This document shows positions 10,441 to 21,664 of a stretch of 64,000 bases of DNA, in pieces. Under the pieces are notes generated by a model that searched no databases, had not been told where the DNA came from, and saw only the letters and a list, made by a program, of their open reading frames with translations. Position numbers and translations under genes: made by a program. Source of the DNA: Megaustenia siamemsis (lineage: Eukaryota; Mollusca; Gastropoda; Stylommatophora; Ariophantidae); the NCBI GenBank assembly GCA_032433765.1, contig JAVIAB010000059.1, forward strand, positions 54,534,402 through 54,598,401, read 5' to 3'. Every line of letters starts with the position of its first letter. Position 1 is the first letter of the stretch.

Positions 10441-12063
10441 TATGTCAATCCTAATATCATATACTGTATATTATGAATAATAAAAACAATAATAAATGCA
10501 GATTTTCATGCTATTCTGCAGTTCTGTTATTGCATTGTTTGTCTTCTCTATACATGATCATCCTCATTGCTCATGGAGAGCACCTATAAGCTATTAACAC
10601 TTCAATATCTAGCCTGATTACACAGTAAGGTCTAAACACAGTATTAACTCTGCAGAACCGTCAATGATCATTATTTACGCACATTAATCGTGCAACAGTA
10701 CAACTGTAAATAAATGTGTTCCAATGTGAGGTTTGAATTTCTATCTCTCTCTCTGCGATCAGGACTCAATCAGAGTAGGATTCCAGACTCTCACATGAAG
10801 TCGGCTGTCAGGTTAAGTGTGTTGATCGCCCCCCACAGACAGAACATCACATTTAGAGTCTGCCAGATCCACTCTGATTGAACACCCGTTAAAACGTTGC
10901 ACTGTGTTCTGCGCCAGTGGCCCAGTGCATCCGATTTCAGCCAGCATTTTATTTAGGTTTGCATTCCTTAGCCTTTGATTGTCCCCAATCTTCCTGCAAG
11001 GCTATCTCAGTAGGCAGTAATCCATGTCCTAATATTGTCTCTCCATTTCCAAATAAAAAAAAAAAAATATAATAATAACGTACAAACACGCACTGTCAAT
11101 TATTGGTAAAGAAATAGTTCTTGTACATGAGTTTGAAAAATATTGTGAAAAATGCAAATTGCATATTCAAATTAATAAAAATGCAAATTCTCAGAAATGA
11201 TAATGAGAGTTTTTAGGTTAAGAAATACATTCATCCACATCTGTTCTACAGCACCCTGGTGCACAGATCTGTGGTATGTGATGGATTTTTTGTATGGGTA
11301 CACTCTGAAGCTTACTGAAGGATATTTGAAGTTTTAAGTTAACGTGACTAATAAATCACCACATATTTTGTAAAAAATAAATGTTATGTTCCGTGAAATG
11401 CAGAGGAAATTTGCAGCTACAGACAGAGAGTTGTGTCATATTTTCCAAGGTAGCTGAATGCACCCAAATAAACTCCTTTGTTAACTGCCTCTACTGATTC
11501 AGAATGGTCATGAAATGGCAATTAATGTATATTTAAAAAGCATTTTAAAACCTCTTTAGTATTTCCCTATACTTTTTTAGTACCATCTCATTGTGTTCCT
11601 TGACATTGACACGGAGCTTCACATCCAACTATAATTCTATTCAACAGGTCCCAAATGATTTAAATGGTGGACAATTTTTTTAATATGTGCCTGCAACTTT
11701 TATGGGAGTTTCAGCAATTGTTCAATAGAACACATTGAAATCACCCATATGAATCAATACTCACAATATTCTGTCAATTTATACGCAAAAATTGATACCA
11801 TATATTAATATTCTCTCATAAAAAATAAAACCTACAAATAAAGTAATCCAAGTTCATCAACACAAACACTATCAGCAACTATCTTAATTCTGTAACAGAG
11901 CATCATTGTGTTAACAAATAAACTGCATGTTTTACACAAACTCAAAGGACTGAATTGCAAATGTATCAAGCCTGGAACTGCTAACAAGCTATGAACCAAA
12001 CACTTATTTGTGGTGTAAAAGTGTGTGCACACAGCAATGCAAATTGTGGTTTGTAAAAAAGTA
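10441..12063. other. Long unassigned AT-rich stretch
   Basis: No gene or window-repeated family was recognised. A moderately GC-richer block at about 10735-10990 could be an old SINE (it has a GGTTTGAATTTC B-box-like string) but is unsupported. Confidence 0.35.
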
Positions 12064-13314
12064 ATAAAGAGCCCCGTCACACCAAGTGGCGTATAGGAAA
12101 TATGGTGTTCTATCTATCTATTGACCTTTCGAGCCGTAACCGGCCCATAGGGCGTAGACCAAGATACACCTTCTCCTATATGAATTTTTGTTCTAGCAGT
12201 TTTCTTTTAAAGATATTTTATCAAATCTCGCCATCTGTCTCTGTTCTGTGCAAGCAGTTCTATCTCATTGAGGGAGCCGACTCCTGCTGCTCTTGCCTCT
12301 CTCATCAATGTTCTTCTCAGTGTCTCCCTGGGTCTTCCTCTTTTTCTTTTACCTGTTGTTTCCCATATGAGGGCTTGCTTTGCTATTCGATTATTATCTC
12401 TTCTCATCACATGTCCAACGTATGACCATCGTCTTTTCTTTATTACTGAAGATATTAGTGGTTGATTGGCGATTTCTCTAATTTCCTCGTTCGTTTTGAA
12501 TTCGTTCCATGCTATACCAAGTATTTTCCTTAGACATTTATTTTCGAATGCGTTCAACTTTGTTTCTATATCTCTTGTTGTTTTCCAGCTTTCACACGCA
12601 TACGTAAGGGTTGATAGTACATTTGATTTGAATAGCCTAAGTTTTGTGTTTAGCTAATGAGTTTTGATTTCCACAACTTTTCAAGGCTTCTGAAAGACAT
12701 TGCTGCTTTAGCTATTCTGATTCTAATTTCTTTGCTTGTATCCCCTTCTCGATCAATGTAACTTCCAAGATAGATAAAGTGATCGATCTCTTCTACTGGT
12801 TTGTTTTCCATGTATATTTTGTCACTTGTTGGAATTAAACTTTTCATGACTTTAGTCTTTTCATGATTGACCTCAAGCCCAATTTTGCTGGCTATTGATG
12901 ATAGTTCATTTGTGTTTTCCTGCATCGTTTTTATCTGACTGCTGATGAGAACTATGTCATCAGCAAAGTCGAGGTCCTCCAAATGGTCTCCTTGTATCCA
13001 TTCGATGCCTTTATTACCAGTGCAGCATTTCTTCATTATGAAGTCCATAACAATTCCAAATAACAAGGGCGATAAAATACATCCTTGTTTAACCCCAGTT
13101 TCTATTGGGATATGGTGTTAGTGACTATAAATTTTACAGACCTTCAGCACATGATTTTTGTGGTCAGTATTATGCCCATGCCACTTTACTTTCCCAGAAA
13201 AAAATCAGGTACCCATTTAAGGCTGGGTGAACCCAAAAGCCATCAATTTGGATTGAACCATGCCTCTTGTCCTTTGTAGTCCAGTTCACTAACCACTGAG
13301 CTATCGCGGCTCCC
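12064..13314 (-). mobile_element. SINE-A split in two by a LINE-A insertion
   Basis: The left piece 12064-12108 (AGCCCCGTCACACCAAGTGG) and the right piece 13111-13314, ending in the tRNA-like head GAGCCGCGATAGCTCAGTGG, together form one complete minus-strand SINE-A. The break falls at ATATGGTGTT, present on both sides of the insert. Confidence 0.88.
12109..13109 (-). mobile_element. LINE-A, 5'-truncated copy with RT and tail, nested in SINE-A
   Basis: The minus strand encodes KQGCILSP-like residues. Then come DHLEDLDFADDIVLISSQIK (RT catalytic FADD), HFIYLGSYIDREGDTSKEIR and the distal tail YVGHVMRRDNNRIAKQALIW, GKRKRGRPRETLRRTLMREA. The 3' end is GGCTCGAAAGGTCAATAGAT with a TAGA-repeat tail. 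One frameshift or stop near 12600-12650 separates the RT end from the tail. It is relatively young, because the reading frames are long. The 10-bp target duplication is ATATGGTGTT. Confidence 0.9.
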
Positions 13315-13718
13315 TAATTGTGGCCTGTTGCCAAGTGTTAAATACTGAGCTTTCTGAGCAATTAAAAAATACATTGAATTTAAAAAATAAAAAATTTGAC
13401 AAATTGAGACTGAAAGCAGGCATTTTGACTTGTCATGAGTGTCAGATAAATATGTGCAGTTTACTTTGAAAGCACGCCTCTAACGCAGATGATAACTCAC
13501 TGAGCCACTATAGGGTGTTTCAAATTATTGGAGAATCCACTGAGATTAGTCAACTCTTGACAGCTTCTCCCATGACCAATTAAATCTAGCACTATAATTC
13601 AGAATAATTCCACAGATGTACAACAATAATCAGAGTTTTTGTATCTTAAAATTTAATGAGTAGCGCATTGGAATAAATATATCCTAAATAATAATATGCT
13701 GCCATTCTCTGCTAGAAG

Positions 13719-13975
13719 GGAGCCACGATAGATCAGTGGTTAGTGAACTGGACTACAAAGGTCAAGGGCTAGGGTTCGATCCCAACCGACGGCTTCCGGG
13801 TTCACCCAGCCTTAAATGGGTACTGGATTTTTTTTCTGGGAAACTGAAGCAGCACGGGCGTAATACCGACCACATTACCCCAAAACTCATGTGCTGAAGG
13901 TCTGTAAAATTTATGGTCACTAACACCATATTCCCAATACGCCACTTGGCGTGACAGGGGTACTTCACTTACTTT
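13719..13975 (+). mobile_element. SINE-A, full length
   Basis: The head GGGAGCCACGATAGATCAGT carries the A-box region. The B box is GGTTCGATCCC. The body and a tail GGGGTACTTCACTTAC with T run follow. Confidence 0.9.
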
Positions 13976-14037
13976 TTTTTTATTCTCTGCTAGGGGTGCA
14001 TCTTATCACTTTATCAGTTTTAGCATATACACAGTGA

Positions 14038-14352
14038 TTTTTTTTAAAACGCTTATCAGCTTTCATGAACTCCCTAGAGACTAAGAACTGAATTTTGCGT
14101 GTTAATCCAGGCAGCCATGTGCACAGGGGTCCCTCAACACACAGGCAGATAACTCCATCTTCAGAGGTACTCATATTTTTTCCATCTGTGAGTAATTGAC
14201 ATTCCAAGCTGGGCCTCACTGCTGATACCAGGGGCAGTTGACGCAGAGAGAAATCATAAATAAAAATCCCAAGTGGTGCAGCTGGGATTTGAACTCACAA
14301 CCTCTTTGACTCAAAACTGGTGTCTTGCCTCGAGAACAACTAATTCCCCATG
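14038..14352 (-). mobile_element. SINE-B, second copy
   Basis: It is collinear with 9523-9857, including the CAGGGGTCCCTCAACACACA body and the tRNA-like head at the right end (GAGTTCAAATCCC on minus). Confidence 0.85.
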
Positions 14353-15069
14353 CAGAAAATATATTGAGAAAAACGTTATAGAAGTGCATAATGAGGAACA
14401 ATTAAGATGCACTTAATTTACAGATCATGCCCTACCATAAATACAATAAGCTGAAATAAGTCCCACAGCATTTTTATTTACATTTCTAAGTACAATACAA
14501 AAATCACTTCAAAATAATAGTGTAAAAAGTATGTATTATAATGGGAGGATTAATTTATTTTTAGAACAGATAGAATAGATAAAACAAACTGATATATGTA
14601 TATTTTTATAGCAGATAGAATAGATAAAACAAACTGATATATGTATATTTTAAAAAGTGTCTTCACTGCATGATTCCAGGGGTCTGTAGAGAACCATCAA
14701 ATAAAGGACGCTTGTCCAGTGCAGTCTCCACAAGGTGTCTGGATCTCTATTTTACTTCACCTTAGATAGAATCATCTTTTGACCCTACCATGATTCAACC
14801 CCATATTCTCTTATTTTGGAGCATGTTAAGTTATTGATTTGGCCACTCTCTGATATATATATATATATTAATGGATACAAATTGATAACAAACTACAAAG
14901 AAAATGAAAAGAGAACTGAACATAGCTATGAGAATAAAAAAACACTGCATAACATATGGCAATGAACTGATATGGCAACAAAACTTAGACTTTTAAAAAT
15001 CTGTATTTTTTTCTTCTATTTCAAAATATAACAGTGAAGAACTTGATTCATAATGAACATAAAAACAAG
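14353..15069. other. Unassigned AT-rich sequence
   Basis: It contains two direct copies of an AGATAGAATAGATAAAACAA string at about 14567-14650 and a short TA run at 14855-14870. No gene was seen. Confidence 0.4.
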
Positions 15070-15322
15070 AAAAATAAAATATTTTGGTTATCTAAAACAA
15101 CATAATGGACTAGAGAAAATAATTATAGAGGATAGTTCCAAGGAATTGGGAGAGAGGAAGACCTGAAAGAAGATGGCTGCAGGCTATCCCAGATAAGCTG
15201 GAAGTGACTGCTGCAGAGCTGGGCATTTTGTGCAGGACAGAGAAAATCTCAGAATGGCTGTCTTGGGAGTCAAGTTCTAACAGAAAAAAGCTAAATGATG
15301 ATATCATAGCCTTTGGAGACAT
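15070..15322 (+). mobile_element. LINE C-terminal tail fragment
   Basis: The plus strand reads RGRPERRWLQAIPDKLEVTA followed by AELGILCRTEKISEWL, matching the GRPRKRW tail found in the other LINEs here. The upstream RT is not recognisable. Confidence 0.55.
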
Positions 15323-15521
15323 TTACTTTAGAAGGCAATTAGTCTATTTTCTAGAGCTTGAAAGGATTTAAAGCTCTCATGTCTAGCTCTAGTATCACAT
15401 AACAGTAAGTTTTATGTACTTGCAATGTATTATTTAATCCTTATATATTTCCAGACCTGATTGGTAAAATATAGAACAGATACTCCAGAAAAGAAAATAC
15501 AATAATTATAGATATTTGAAG

Positions 15522-15660
15522 GCTCCGGTATCACTGCAATCGAATGAAAATCCATAATTGCTCAACCGCCAGCGCCAGTGGAATCATCTGAATTAATATC
15601 TCATCAAATATCCAAACAAAGAAAGGCAGATGCAGTCCCCATCATAGCAAAAAAAAGAGA
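15522..15660 (+). repeat. Interspersed repeat D, partial
   Basis: It matches the 5' third of repeat D: GGCTCCGGTATCACTGCAAT, CAGTGGAATCATCTGAATTA, CAGTCCCCATCATAGCA. Confidence 0.75.
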
Positions 15661-16033
15661 CCAGGTACCACAAATACACCTTCCTCGTTCTGTGGATGGA
15701 TCGGTCTGTCCAGGATTGGCAAATTCAGCCACGAGAGAAGATGTTCAGTAAAGCAGCACCCAGTATGAGACACTAATGCTTTACCAAACTACTGACTTAT
15801 CATGATTGCTTGCTACCAACCATCTGTTAAGATGCCAAAGGCCATATATGTATATATATATATATATATACGCAGCACAATGGGAACATTTGATAAATTG
15901 CAAATAAAAATTCACAGCAAATTTTGCTCAGAATTAAATGTAAGAAACAAATAATGTTTAGTGAATGAACAAATGGAACCCTGGAGTGTATCAAAGAAAT
16001 GGAAAACACTGATCATGAAGGACTGCAACTTAC

Positions 16034-16195
16034 GTATAGGACTTGGTGGAGCAAAGAAAGATCCATCGTAATTTGCTACAGGTGGCATTCCTCTGATTGG
16101 TGTTCCTGCAGCAACTGGTGTCATGGAGGAGGGCATGGGAACAGGAATGATCACCTGGGCACTGCCTCCTGGTGGTGGTGGTGGAGGGGCACCAC
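16034..16195 (-). CDS. Coiled-coil gene, exon 16, polyproline (54 codons)
   Basis: The acceptor is tatcAG and the donor ATAC|GTAAGT is a strong consensus. It encodes GGAPPPPPPGGSAQVIIPVP, then Met/Pro/Ser and FFAPPSPIR. The polyproline run followed by a Gly-Gly turn resembles profilin- or SH3/WW-binding sequence. It enters with two bases and leaves with one, so the gene continues. No further exon was recognised between 1 and 16033. Confidence 0.73.
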
Positions 16196-16329
16196 CTGAT
16201 AGGAGATTAACAAATATAATTGCAGTTAACATAGGATGAATGGAAATGTCTATATTCTGGCTTGTATTTGTTTCTTGTAGACAGGTTGATCATTATTTTA
16301 CTCTGATCTCCTGATCACAGTGGAACATG

Positions 16330-16575
16330 CTAGAATACTGTATGAAATCTGTAGCATTATCTGTGTGAAATCTGTAGTACTATCTGTATGAAATCTTTAG
16401 CACTCTCTGTATTAAATCTTTAGCACTATCTGTATGAAATTTTTAGCACTATCTGTATGAAATCTGTAGCATTATCTGTTTGAAATCTGTAATACTATCT
16501 GTATGAAATCTTTAGCACTATCTGTCTGAAATCCTTAGCACCAGTGTGGATCCCTGGGTGTATGAAATCCATAGC
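16330..16575. repeat. Degenerate minisatellite, about 24-bp unit
   Basis: About nine imperfect units of TATGAAATCTGTAGCACTATCTG-like sequence lie in the intron between the gene's last two visible exons and the left edge. Confidence 0.8.
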
Positions 16576-17068
16576 ACTAAATAGAGTTCATAAGAAAATG
16601 TATAAAAATTGGTAAATACAATTTATTTTGTTATGATTGTAGGAAGTTTATAGTTTTTGAATATCCACCCAAATAGTGTACAGCCTGCTTTTTAAATTGT
16701 CAACTGTTAAGGGTCTCTTATGTGTTCAACTTTATTGTCCATCTGTTTTAAGACTAGAGACTGATCTTACTGACTCTGAGATCAGAGGTTACTGGTAACA
16801 CTGACTGCATAACATGGGATTCAAATCAGGTTCTTTTGAACTTGAGGTGAGCACTTTAGCTTCAAAGAAACAGGTGCCTCCAAACATTCATCAACCACTA
16901 CCTCTCAGTTTTAACAAAAACTATTTTGTTCAGTTCCATTCATCATCTCTTGGAATTTATAGTAATAAAGTGTAAGGTTGAAGTAAAGGATCTCTTATAG
17001 GATATAAGTTCAGTCTTCTGAATTGACTTAACTAGTCCACAGCCATTGAATGTGAGGGGAGGGAAAAG

Positions 17069-17235
17069 AAATGCACATAAATGAGGGTCAAGTCAAAGAA
17101 ATGCACATAAAGGAGGGTCAAGTCAAAGAAATGCACATAAATGAGGGTCAAGTCAAAGAAATGCACATAAATGAGGGTCAAGTCAAAGAAATGCACATAA
17201 ATGAGGGTCAAGTCAAAGAAATGCACATAAATGCA
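17069..17235. repeat. Minisatellite, 30-bp unit, about 5.5 copies
   Basis: AAATGCACATAAATGAGG units recur every 30 bases from 17071 to 17221 almost without change. Confidence 0.92.
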
Positions 17236-17329
17236 TAAACTTGAGAAGCTGCAGTGAAGCTAATTGTGAGGAGAAATTTATAAAATAGATGTAGAAAAAA
17301 ATAGAAAAAGAATGGTATGGTTAAAGCTT

Positions 17330-17410
17330 CATGTTACAAGAGGACAACACAACCAGAACAACGGTTTGGCTGATTAGGCCTTCAGCAGGAACAATCATAC
17401 AACACAAAAG
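17330..17410 (-). ncRNA. Hammerhead-like motif repeat G, copy 1
   Basis: The minus strand reads CTGCTGAAGGCCTAATCAGC and then CAAACC. Compared with a hammerhead core (CUGANGA, stem-loop, GAAAC), the stem AGGCCT.../AGCC is visible but the fourth core base and GAAAC have decayed. The flank GGTATGGTTAAAGCTT is shared with the 52.8-kb and 25.2-kb copies. Confidence 0.35.
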
Positions 17411-17649
17411 CAAAATGTTATAAAAAATAAAAGGTCAGGATAAATTGTGCAATTCAAGAGGACTGAAAGAAAATTTGAAAAAAAACAGCATATAGACAGC
17501 CCTATATTTCACAGAGAACACATAGAACTAGCAAATTAAGATTACAATGGTTTTACCTCAGAAACAGTAAAGAGGCGAGAGTATTGAGAGCTGAACTTAT
17601 ATGCAGTAAACAATTATACTCATATATAGAACAAAAATGATCTCTTTAC

Positions 17650-17814
17650 CTGGTGCAGGCATGGGTATAGAGTGGGGGATTGGAGAATAGATACGTGCTG
17701 GGTATCTGCCTTTATGCCCTGATCCTGCTGGAACATACATTCGGCCTGGTCCATAGTGTGACACCTGGGCTGGGCCAGAAGGTAGATAAGTTTGGCTACC
17801 CACAGCATAACCAC
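17650..17814 (-). CDS. Coiled-coil gene, exon 15, Pro/Gly/Tyr-rich (55 codons)
   Basis: Acceptor atcatAG, donor CCAG|GTAAAG. It encodes GGYAVGSQTYLPSGPAQVSH, then Tyr-Gly-Pro-Gly and Arg-Tyr-Pro motifs, ending PHSIPMPAPG. It enters with two bases and leaves with one. The composition continues that of exon 14. Confidence 0.73.
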
Positions 17815-17939
17815 CTATGATTTCAGCAAAAAATTAACAGCATAACAAGAACTGAAAATGTAAATGAATGATACAAACTAATAGAATTAAAACCTGCATG
17901 GAAATGAACAAAATTTATGTTGATGGTTTAGTGAGAAAA

Positions 17940-18180
17940 ATCAAACAAATTGGAAGAAAAGTCGAAAAAGCAAGAAGCTGCAGTGGTTGATGTGCAAGCT
18001 ACTGACCAGAGTGGAGACAAATAATAATAAATAAATATTATTAAATAGGGAAACTTTCGAGGCGATAATAGGGAATAATAGAAGGAAAAGGTATGTGTTA
18101 GCACTCAGAAAAAATGACAAATAAACAACAGAAAAAAACAAAGAACAATATATGGTTCGAAGCAGGATCGGTCTGGTTCA
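17940..18180 (-). mobile_element. Single diverged copy of the 438-bp SINE family (SINE-E)
   Basis: It shares AAATATTATTA, TTTCGAGGCGATAATAGGGA, GTATGTGTTAGCACTC and AACAATATATGGTTCGAAGC with the tandem array at 48.6-51.4 kb. It is truncated and diverged, so the family is dispersed as well as tandem. Confidence 0.8.
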
Positions 18181-18189
18181 CTTTTCAGA

Positions 18190-18842
18190 AGAGCAAATTT
18201 AATTTTGACCAACATGACTCTGAGATTCACAAGGCTGGTAAAAATGGATACCATAGATTTTTCTAGGAAAGTAGAGGGGGTTTGGTTTCAAGAGGTGGCA
18301 TCACTGTCATCAGGACATTCTTATATCTGATTCACTCCACTTTCTAAAAGCCAGTGCAAGGTGTGGACACTGATTGTTCCTGTTAAGTGTTGACTGTGAG
18401 TTGTTCATTTCTGCCCATGGAGTATCTTTGTTCTTCCTCCCACAGTTCCAAACTCAATCCTTCAATTGATGAATGTAGGGGGTTAGTCTCTCATTCCATT
18501 TTGGAAAAGTTGTCTCTAATGGTCTTTAATAAACGACACATCCGGATATTGAAGTCCTCCCAGCCAGTCAATCAGTCTGCTAATTAACACCAGCATATCC
18601 AGGACAATATACCCAAGTAAATTCCATGACTTGCAACTTTTTGAGTTGGTCAGCCCACTCTCTGCATAGCATGCCTCTTTCAATTCTTCAGAGCTTGGTT
18701 TAAGAGTCCATCATAATGAACCTGATCAGGATTTGCTCAACAAGCCACCTGATTGTTGCAGCAGCAGTTTTAATTTTCATTCTGATATAATTTAGTAGAG
18801 TGACCTGGCATCATATAAACCACATTTCTCACAGATTGTGTT
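18190..18842. other. Unassigned intronic sequence
   Basis: No exon or repeat match was recognised. Confidence 0.4.
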
Positions 18843-19420
18843 ACTTCTTCTTCTTCTACCTTTCAGCTCCATGTGGAGCATAGGTCTTCAACAAACACTT
18901 TTCAAGCCGTTCTGTTTCTTGCCATTCTTTTAAGATCATTCCATGTCTTCCCCATCATCTTCATCTCTGCTTCTATCTGTCTTCTCCAAGAATTCCTTGG
19001 TCTTCCTCTTTGTATTTTCCCTTGGGGATTCCAAAAAAGGGCCTGTTGTGTAATACTCTCAGTTGGCCTCTGCAGTGTGTGTCCAATCCAGGGCCATCGC
19101 CTTCGCTGTATCTCTTTATCCACTGGTATTTGACTGGTACATTTCCATAATTATATGTTAGTGAATTTGTCCTGCCATTTCCATTCTTTTATTCTGCATA
19201 AGCATCCATTAATGAAAGTCTGTATCTTCATGAATGTCAATTTTGTTGTTCTCCATGTTTCACAGCCATGTAATAGGACTGACTTAACATTGGAGTTGAA
19301 AATTTTATTTTTGTATTTAACCTAATTTCTTTGGATTTCCATATGTTTCCCAGTGCAACAAAAGCTCCTCTTGCTTTTGATATCCTTATTTTGGTATCAT
19401 GTTAGTTTGCTATCAGGAAA
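18843..19420 (-). mobile_element. LINE tail fragment with TTC/GAA-repeat 3' end
   Basis: The minus strand reads RRRWPWIGHTLQRPTESITQ, QALFWNPQGKIQRGRPRNSW and RRQIEAEMKMMGKTWNDLKR. This is the WIGH...QAL.W.PQGKR.RGRP tail of non-LTR elements. Part of the region upstream is also recognisable to about 19400. Confidence 0.82.
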
Positions 19421-19852
19421 GCAGTCATCATTTAGTTTGCTATCAGGAAAGCAGGTTAAACTAACCATATCTCTCCTCATTGCTGTCAGACAAATGAGTA
19501 AGGAACGAAAAAGAACCATTTCATGACTATACGGATAGTCATCCATTTGGGTACCATTTAACAACCACTTCAGCTGACAATCTAGCTTCAGTGCTTGAAG
19601 AACATCAAAGCAGAAGGAGAGATAATATTAAAAAAGGTCTGCACTGGCACAGACTAACAACCGCCTGTTAAGTACGGTTAAACGAGGAAGAAAAGCGGCT
19701 CCTCGTGTTACAGTGCACTTGTGGATAAAAGAAATAAATGTGGAAAAAATAAACAGCCATGTAAAGCTTTAGCTAAATGTAAAAGTTGATAAACATGAAC
19801 ACAATATGAGTTGTCTGCATGGCATCATAGTAAACTAAAGTAAAAAATTAAA

Positions 19853-20094
19853 GTAGCCCCATCACGCCGTGGCGTATAGGGAATATGGTGTTAGTGACCG
19901 TAAATTTTACAGACCTTCGGCACATGATTTTTGGGGTATGTGGTTGGTAGTACGCTCGTGCCGCTTTACTTTCCCAGACAAAACCTGGCACCCATTAAAG
20001 GCTGGGTGAACCGGAAGCCGCCGGTTGGGATCGAACCCTACCCTCTTGTCTTTTGTAGTCCAGTTCACTACCCATTGAGCTATCACGGCTCCCA
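19853..20094 (-). mobile_element. SINE-A, near full length
   Basis: It has the head at right (GAGCCGTGATAGCTCAATGG, GGTTCGATCCC) and tail-side sequence GCCCCATCACGCCGTGGCGT at left on plus, with minor gaps. Confidence 0.88.
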
Positions 20095-20134
20095 TATAGT
20101 AAACTAAACTACCCAACAATTATAAAAGAAAGGT

Positions 20135-20690
20135 AAACAATAAAATTAACAATTATAAGAACAAATTCAACAACCCTAACAATTATAACACAAAGATAAA
20201 CAGCATTCAAAATTATAACAAAAAAGGTAAACAGCATTAACAATTATATAACAGAATGGTAAATAGCAACCACAAAAATTATAAAGAAAGGTCAATTTAA
20301 AACTTTACAGTTATAACAGCAAGCAAAACTACAACATTAAAACATTAACAATTATAAAAGAAAGGTAAGAAACAATCCCAACAATTATAGCAGAATGGTA
20401 AGCTATAACTCTTAAAATGAAACACAGAGATTTAACAACAATATTAACAATTATAACAGAAAGGTAAGCTATAACTCCAATAATAAAACAAAGATGTAAA
20501 CAACAACAGTAATAATTATAACAGAAAGGTAAGCTATAACTCTAATAATAAAACAAAGAGGCTAACAACAACAACAGTAATAATTATAACAGAAAGGTAA
20601 GCTATAACTCTAATAATAAAACAAAGAGGCTAACAACAACAACAGTAACAATTATAACAGAAAGGTATGCTATAATCCTAACAATTAAAA
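20135..20690. repeat. Irregular AT-rich tandem repeat, about 68-bp unit
   Basis: Units contain AACAATTATAACAGAAAGGT followed by AAGCTATAACTCTAATAATA. The last three are nearly identical and the left ones degenerate. It ends about 25 bases from the donor of exon 14. Confidence 0.8.
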
Positions 20691-20714
20691 CAGAAAGCTC
20701 TGTGATCAACAAAC

Positions 20715-20944
20715 CTGCAGAGCTGTCTATGCCAGCTCCTGTAAAACCTTGATTGCCGTGGATTTCTAGAGGCACTGGGTTGAAAGCCACTGCTTGGTTT
20801 CCACCCCCTGATATCATGGTTGGGACAGGGGCAATGCCCATGCCATAGGCTGAATGTCCTGGAGGGTATGAGGACATGGGCAACTGATCTGAGAAAGAAG
20901 GTGCTGCATGTCCTACGTATCCAGCAGGTAAAGTTGCATAGTTC
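20715..20944 (-). CDS. Coiled-coil gene, exon 14, Pro/Gly/Tyr-rich (about 77 codons)
   Basis: Acceptor tcttcAG, donor GCAG|GTTTGT. It enters with one base and leaves with one. It encodes NYATLPAGYVGHAAPSFSDQ and then LPMSSYPPGHSAYGMGIAP, with further Gly/Pro/Asn. A 45-bp minisatellite starts within a few bases of the acceptor's branch-point region. An irregular AT-rich tandem repeat runs from about 20135 almost up to the donor. Confidence 0.73.
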
Positions 20945-20947
20945 CTG

Positions 20948-21152
20948 AAGAAGCAAGTTCATTAAATAAATATTAACAAAGTGAATGTATGTCATGACAA
21001 AGTTCATTAAATAAATATTAACAAAGTGAATGTATGTCATGACAAAGTTCATTAAATAAATATTAACAAAGTGAATGTATGTTATGACAAAGTTTATTAA
21101 ATAAATATTAACAAAGTGAATGTATGTCATGACAAAGTTTATTAAATAAATA
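20948..21152. repeat. Minisatellite, 45-bp unit, about 4.5 copies, at the exon 14 acceptor
   Basis: Units of TTCATTAAATAAATATTAAC...GTGAATGTATGTCATGACAA repeat directly upstream of the exon 14 acceptor. Confidence 0.9.
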
Positions 21153-21159
21153 CCTATCA

Positions 21160-21366
21160 TCATCAAGTACCAGGCCTGCTGGCATAGGTGATCATGTCTC
21201 TCCACAACTTTCGATCTTGACAGTTATTTATCATTTCTGTTGTTGACCTTCTGCCAAGACATTCTCTTAAAATGTATGGTATCTTTTCTCTTTGCTTCCC
21301 TCTGTCTCTTCATACCTTAATTTTTCCAGTTGTTACAATATATTTCAGCTGTTACTTCTCATTACA
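21160..21366 (-). mobile_element. LINE-B 3' end fragment
   Basis: It begins on plus with ATCATCATCAAGTACCAGGC and carries the TTTATCATTTCTGTTGTTGACC segment of LINE-B. It stops at CTCATTACAT where SINE-A begins. Confidence 0.85.
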
Positions 21367-21552
21367 TGGGAGCCGCGATAGCTCAGTGATTAATGAACTG
21401 GACTACAAAGGACAAGAGGTAGTGTTCGATCCCAATCAATGGCTTCTTGTTCACCCAGCCTTTAATGGGTACCAAATTTTTTTCTGGGAAGGTAAAGTGA
21501 TGTGGGTGTAATGACTGGCCACATTACCCAAAAATCATGTGCCGAAGGTCTC
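21367..21552 (+). mobile_element. SINE-A, 3'-truncated
   Basis: The head GGGAGCCGCGATAGCTCAGT and B box GTTCGATCCC are well preserved. The sequence stops after GTGCCGAAGGTCTCAAG. Confidence 0.88.
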
Positions 21553-21664
21553 AAGGGATCAAGATCGTGATAGAAAAGTGTTGTTTGTGGTTGCTCCATT
21601 AGGTGCAGCAGATTGCCGAGGACATTAACTCTTTTCGTACAGAAGCTTTTTATTAATGCAACAG

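Noticed and set aside
15110..15322. Minus-strand 70-codon frame as a further 3' exon of the host gene
   Set aside because: The plus strand encodes a LINE tail here, and no acceptor/donor pair in the required phase was seen.
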